8,580 nucleotides of DNA, taken from NCBI GenBank assembly GCA_017521065.1, contig JAFXEA010000122.1:1-8580 (forward strand). Direction: 5' to 3'. Origin of the DNA: Kiritimatiellia bacterium. Lineage in GTDB: Bacteria > Verrucomicrobiota > Kiritimatiellia > RFP12 > UBA1067. Positions 6,833 to 8,580 of the stretch are shown one piece after another. The first letter of the stretch is position 1, and the number at the start of each line of letters is the position of its first letter. The notes beneath the pieces are model-generated. The model did not search any database and was not told where the DNA came from. It worked only from the letters and a program-made list of their open reading frames with translations. The translations under genes and the position numbers were made by a program.

Positions 6833-6841
6833 ATTATAACA
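6833..6841 (-). promoter_or_regulatory. Extended -10 promoter placed at the MgtC-like start codon
   Basis: The minus strand carries TGT directly before a perfect TATAAT (6838-6833). Transcription would begin about seven bases on, near 6826, only two bases before the ATG at 6824. That predicts a leaderless or nearly leaderless mRNA, which agrees with the lack of a Shine-Dalgarno sequence. No convincing -35 box is seen. Confidence 0.4.
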
Positions 6842-6876
6842 CAGTTTCGACCGATCGCTGACCGCACGCCATGGCA

Positions 6877-8580
6877 TCATCTGCCGTGGCGCTGCTTCTC
6901 TTCCTTGAACCACTTCTCCCAGGTCTTGCGGTCTTCCTTCATCTCTTCACGGCGCTTCTCACGGCTCAAGTCGCGCATCGCCTCGTTGCGTTCGCTGCGC
7001 TCCGCGGCGCGCTCCTGACGCATCTCGCGACGGAACTCAATCTGTGCCTCACGCTCCTTGCGTTCGATGCCGTCCTTGTCGAATTCCTCCTCAAGGACCT
7101 CCTCGCGCTCGATATCGCGATGACGGTCAGCCTGGACGCTCAACACGTCGTTCGTCGTGACGTCGATAACATACGGCGTGAGGATGAACATGCGCTGGAC
7201 GGTTTCGTTGCGCGTGCTCGAACCACCAAAAAGCCAACCGATCCACGGAATGTCGCGCAGATACGGGATGCCCCAGCCGCCGGACTCCTTGATGTCCCGG
7301 AGATATCCGGCAAGCATGATGGAATGACCTTCAAGCACAGCAGCCTGCGTCTCAAGAGAAGATGAACGCGTCATCGGCATCGCATCGACAGAAATCGCCT
7401 CAAACCCACCATCCTGAAGCTCCATCGAAAGCCACACGCGATCAGGTTCGTTGGTCGATACGGCACGAACGATGCGCGGCTTGACCTGAAGTTTCGTCCC
7501 GGCGGAGACCTCCTCCAGCGCTGCGACCTCCGTTCCTACGACACGGGCGTGATAGCTCTGCGTATCCGTCATCTCGGCGGACATGTTGTTTAGCGTAAGG
7601 ATCGAAGTGCGGGATATTGAACGCGCCTTGCCCTTCTCCCTTAGAGCAGACAGCGAAGCGGATACGGAGTAATCGTCGCCAAGATACGTAAGCGCACCGG
7701 CAAGCCCTTTGCCGCCAAGGGTTGCGGGATTGAAAAGGTTGGCGGCGTTCTGCCCCGCCGCGCCTTCGAACTCGTCCCTCACACCGGAGACCTTGAGCGA
7801 GAGCTGCCAATCGAGCGCATCCTCCTGAGACATCTCGAGAACGGTGACACCAATCTCCACGAGTTTCTGGGGCCTGTCAAGATCAGCGATGAGCTTTTCA
7901 TACATTGGAAGACGCGTCACGGTATCACGCACTATCACCGCGTTCAAGCGGTTCTCCGGACGTATCACAGGGCGGAACGCCGAATCCGTGTTCGCCGAAA
8001 GGCGGTCCGTCTCGTTAGTTGAATCACCCTCACGCACAGGAGCCGGGCTGGAGCCGCCGTTCATTATCTCCTCCAGAAGACGTGCTATGCCACGGATGGT
8101 AGTGGTGGATTCGGGACTCGTTACGCTGAAGCTCACGTCATCCGCCCATGTATGCTTAAGAGGGAAAATACGCGTCTCGACGACGGTGAACGTGCGCTGT
8201 TCGCGAAGCTTGTCCGCACGGGCGATCATCTCCGACACAAGCATCACATATCGCGGCGGGCCGGACACCATGATGAGCTCGCCATTGGATGCAGTCTTGA
8301 GCGGGAAGCGCGAATCCTCCACGCCAAGTTCGACCATCATCTTCAGAACCTCATCCGCTTTCATGTAGCGCAGGTCTATTAGCGTAGAACCCATCTCACC
8401 TACGGTATAGATGTAGAGAGCGGTGCCGTCGTAGTACCAAGTGAGATTGTGTACGGCCGATATGCGGTCAAGGAAATCGGCAGGCGGGACGCGCTTGAAG
8501 TCTCCGGACAGCACACCCGTCACGCGGTCGGAAAGGAGAATCGGGATCCCCTGCGCAACACTGAAGCTCTCAAGCGCGGA
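6877..8580 (-). CDS. sctC: Type III secretion outer-membrane secretin (SctC family), N-terminus beyond right edge
   Basis: The frame is open to the right edge, so the visible 567 residues are the C-terminal part; the GTG at 8523 is internal, not the start. SctC proteins form the outer-membrane ring of the injectisome. Window residues 1-75 match the SctC N0/N1 domain: SALESFSVAQGIPILLS, then GVLSGDF, FLDRISAVHNLTWYYDG and YIYTVGEM. SRFPLK and VSGPPRYV (90-112) then TRIFPLKHTWADDV (136-149) are typical of SctC rather than GspD or PilQ. A further ring domain contains NRLNAVIVRD (210-219). The beta-barrel spans about 240-472 and ends with the secretin signature IPYLRDIPWIGWLFG and then RMFILTPYVID. 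Beyond it, the last 87 residues are about 60 percent charged (Arg, Lys, Glu, Asp) and predicted helical, unlike the usual short S-domain that binds a pilotin. No Cys is present. Other type III genes would be expected to the right. Confidence 0.9.
   Translation of the reverse strand, partial: SALESFSVAQGIPILLSDRVTGVLSGDFKRVPPADFLDRISAVHNLTWYYDGTALYIYTVGEMGSTLIDLRYMKADEVLKMMVELGVEDSRFPLKTASNGELIMVSGPPRYVMLVSEMIARADKLREQRTFTVVETRIFPLKHTWADDVSFSVTSPESTTTIRGIARLLEEIMNGGSSPAPVREGDSTNETDRLSANTDSAFRPVIRPENRLNAVIVRDTVTRLPMYEKLIADLDRPQKLVEIGVTVLEMSQEDALDWQLSLKVSGVRDEFEGAAGQNAANLFNPATLGGKGLAGALTYLGDDYSVSASLSALREKGKARSISRTSILTLNNMSAEMTDTQSYHARVVGTEVAALEEVSAGTKLQVKPRIVRAVSTNEPDRVWLSMELQDGGFEAISVDAMPMTRSSSLETQAAVLEGHSIMLAGYLRDIKESGGWGIPYLRDIPWIGWLFGGSSTRNETVQRMFILTPYVIDVTTNDVLSVQADRHRDIEREEVLEEEFDKDGIERKEREAQIEFRREMRQERAAERSERNEAMRDLSREKRREEMKEDRKTWEKWFKEEKQRHGR

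Noticed and set aside
6877..8523. GTG at 8523 as the start of the secretin
   Set aside because: The frame continues to the window edge and the 19 upstream residues (SALESFSVAQGIPILLSDR) are a conserved part of the SctC N-terminal domain.
6877..8580. Type II secretion GspD or type IV pilus PilQ
   Set aside because: The WYYDG-YIY and VSGPPRYV motifs and the single-N-domain spacing match SctC; GspD has a longer run of repeated N domains.
1..8580. CRISPR arrays, tRNA/rRNA genes, insertion sequences or a multi-gene defence island
   Set aside because: No regularly spaced repeats, cloverleaf-like sequences, transposase motifs or terminal inverted repeats were found. The NYN gene alone is not enough to call a defence system.

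Overview
The window looks like chromosomal DNA of a bacterium from the Planctomycetes-Verrucomicrobia-Chlamydiae group, with Lentisphaerota, Kiritimatiellota or Verrucomicrobiota most likely. The reasons are a very large secreted multi-module glycoside-hydrolase-like protein, a non-proteobacterial-looking type III secretion secretin, moderately high GC genes and AT-rich spacers. This placement is inference from gene style; no marker gene is present.

Layout: (1) Positions 1-2953, minus strand: one continuous reading frame of 984 codons that runs off the left edge. It encodes a signal peptide, a CBM9-like sugar-binding domain, a likely second jelly-roll, a flavodoxin/amidotransferase-like region and the start of a clan GH-A (GH42-like) barrel. 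(2) 2954-3188: AT-rich spacer with a striking 16-bp perfect inverted repeat, a second adjoining hairpin, an A10 tract and a predicted promoter for the gene on the left. (3) 3189-4579, minus strand: a probable two-gene unit. An NYN-domain putative ribonuclease carrying two zinc ribbons and a possible C-terminal winged helix comes first, then a 98-residue Dabb-family (stress-responsive alpha/beta barrel) protein. (4) 4580-4808: divergent promoter region. (5) 4809-6347, plus strand: a well-conserved PutP-type sodium/proline symporter whose leader begins at an A13 tract. (6) 6378-6824, minus strand: a short MgtC/SapB-type membrane protein whose -10 box lies almost on the start codon, suggesting a leaderless mRNA. 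(7) 6877 to the right edge, minus strand: the C-terminal 567 residues of a type III secretion outer-membrane secretin (SctC family) ending in a highly charged helical tail.

Functionally the genes do not form one pathway. The hydrolase and the symporter fit a nutrient-scavenging, possibly gut or host-associated lifestyle. The SctC secretin next to an MgtC-like protein hints at interaction with eukaryotic cells. The NYN/Dabb pair is probably RNA processing or stress related, with specific functions unknown. I found no CRISPR array, tRNA, rRNA or insertion sequence. The most unusual items are the NYN plus double zinc-ribbon architecture, the charged tail replacing the usual end of the secretin, the tandem hairpins, and two homopolymer A tracts placed where they could alter transcription.
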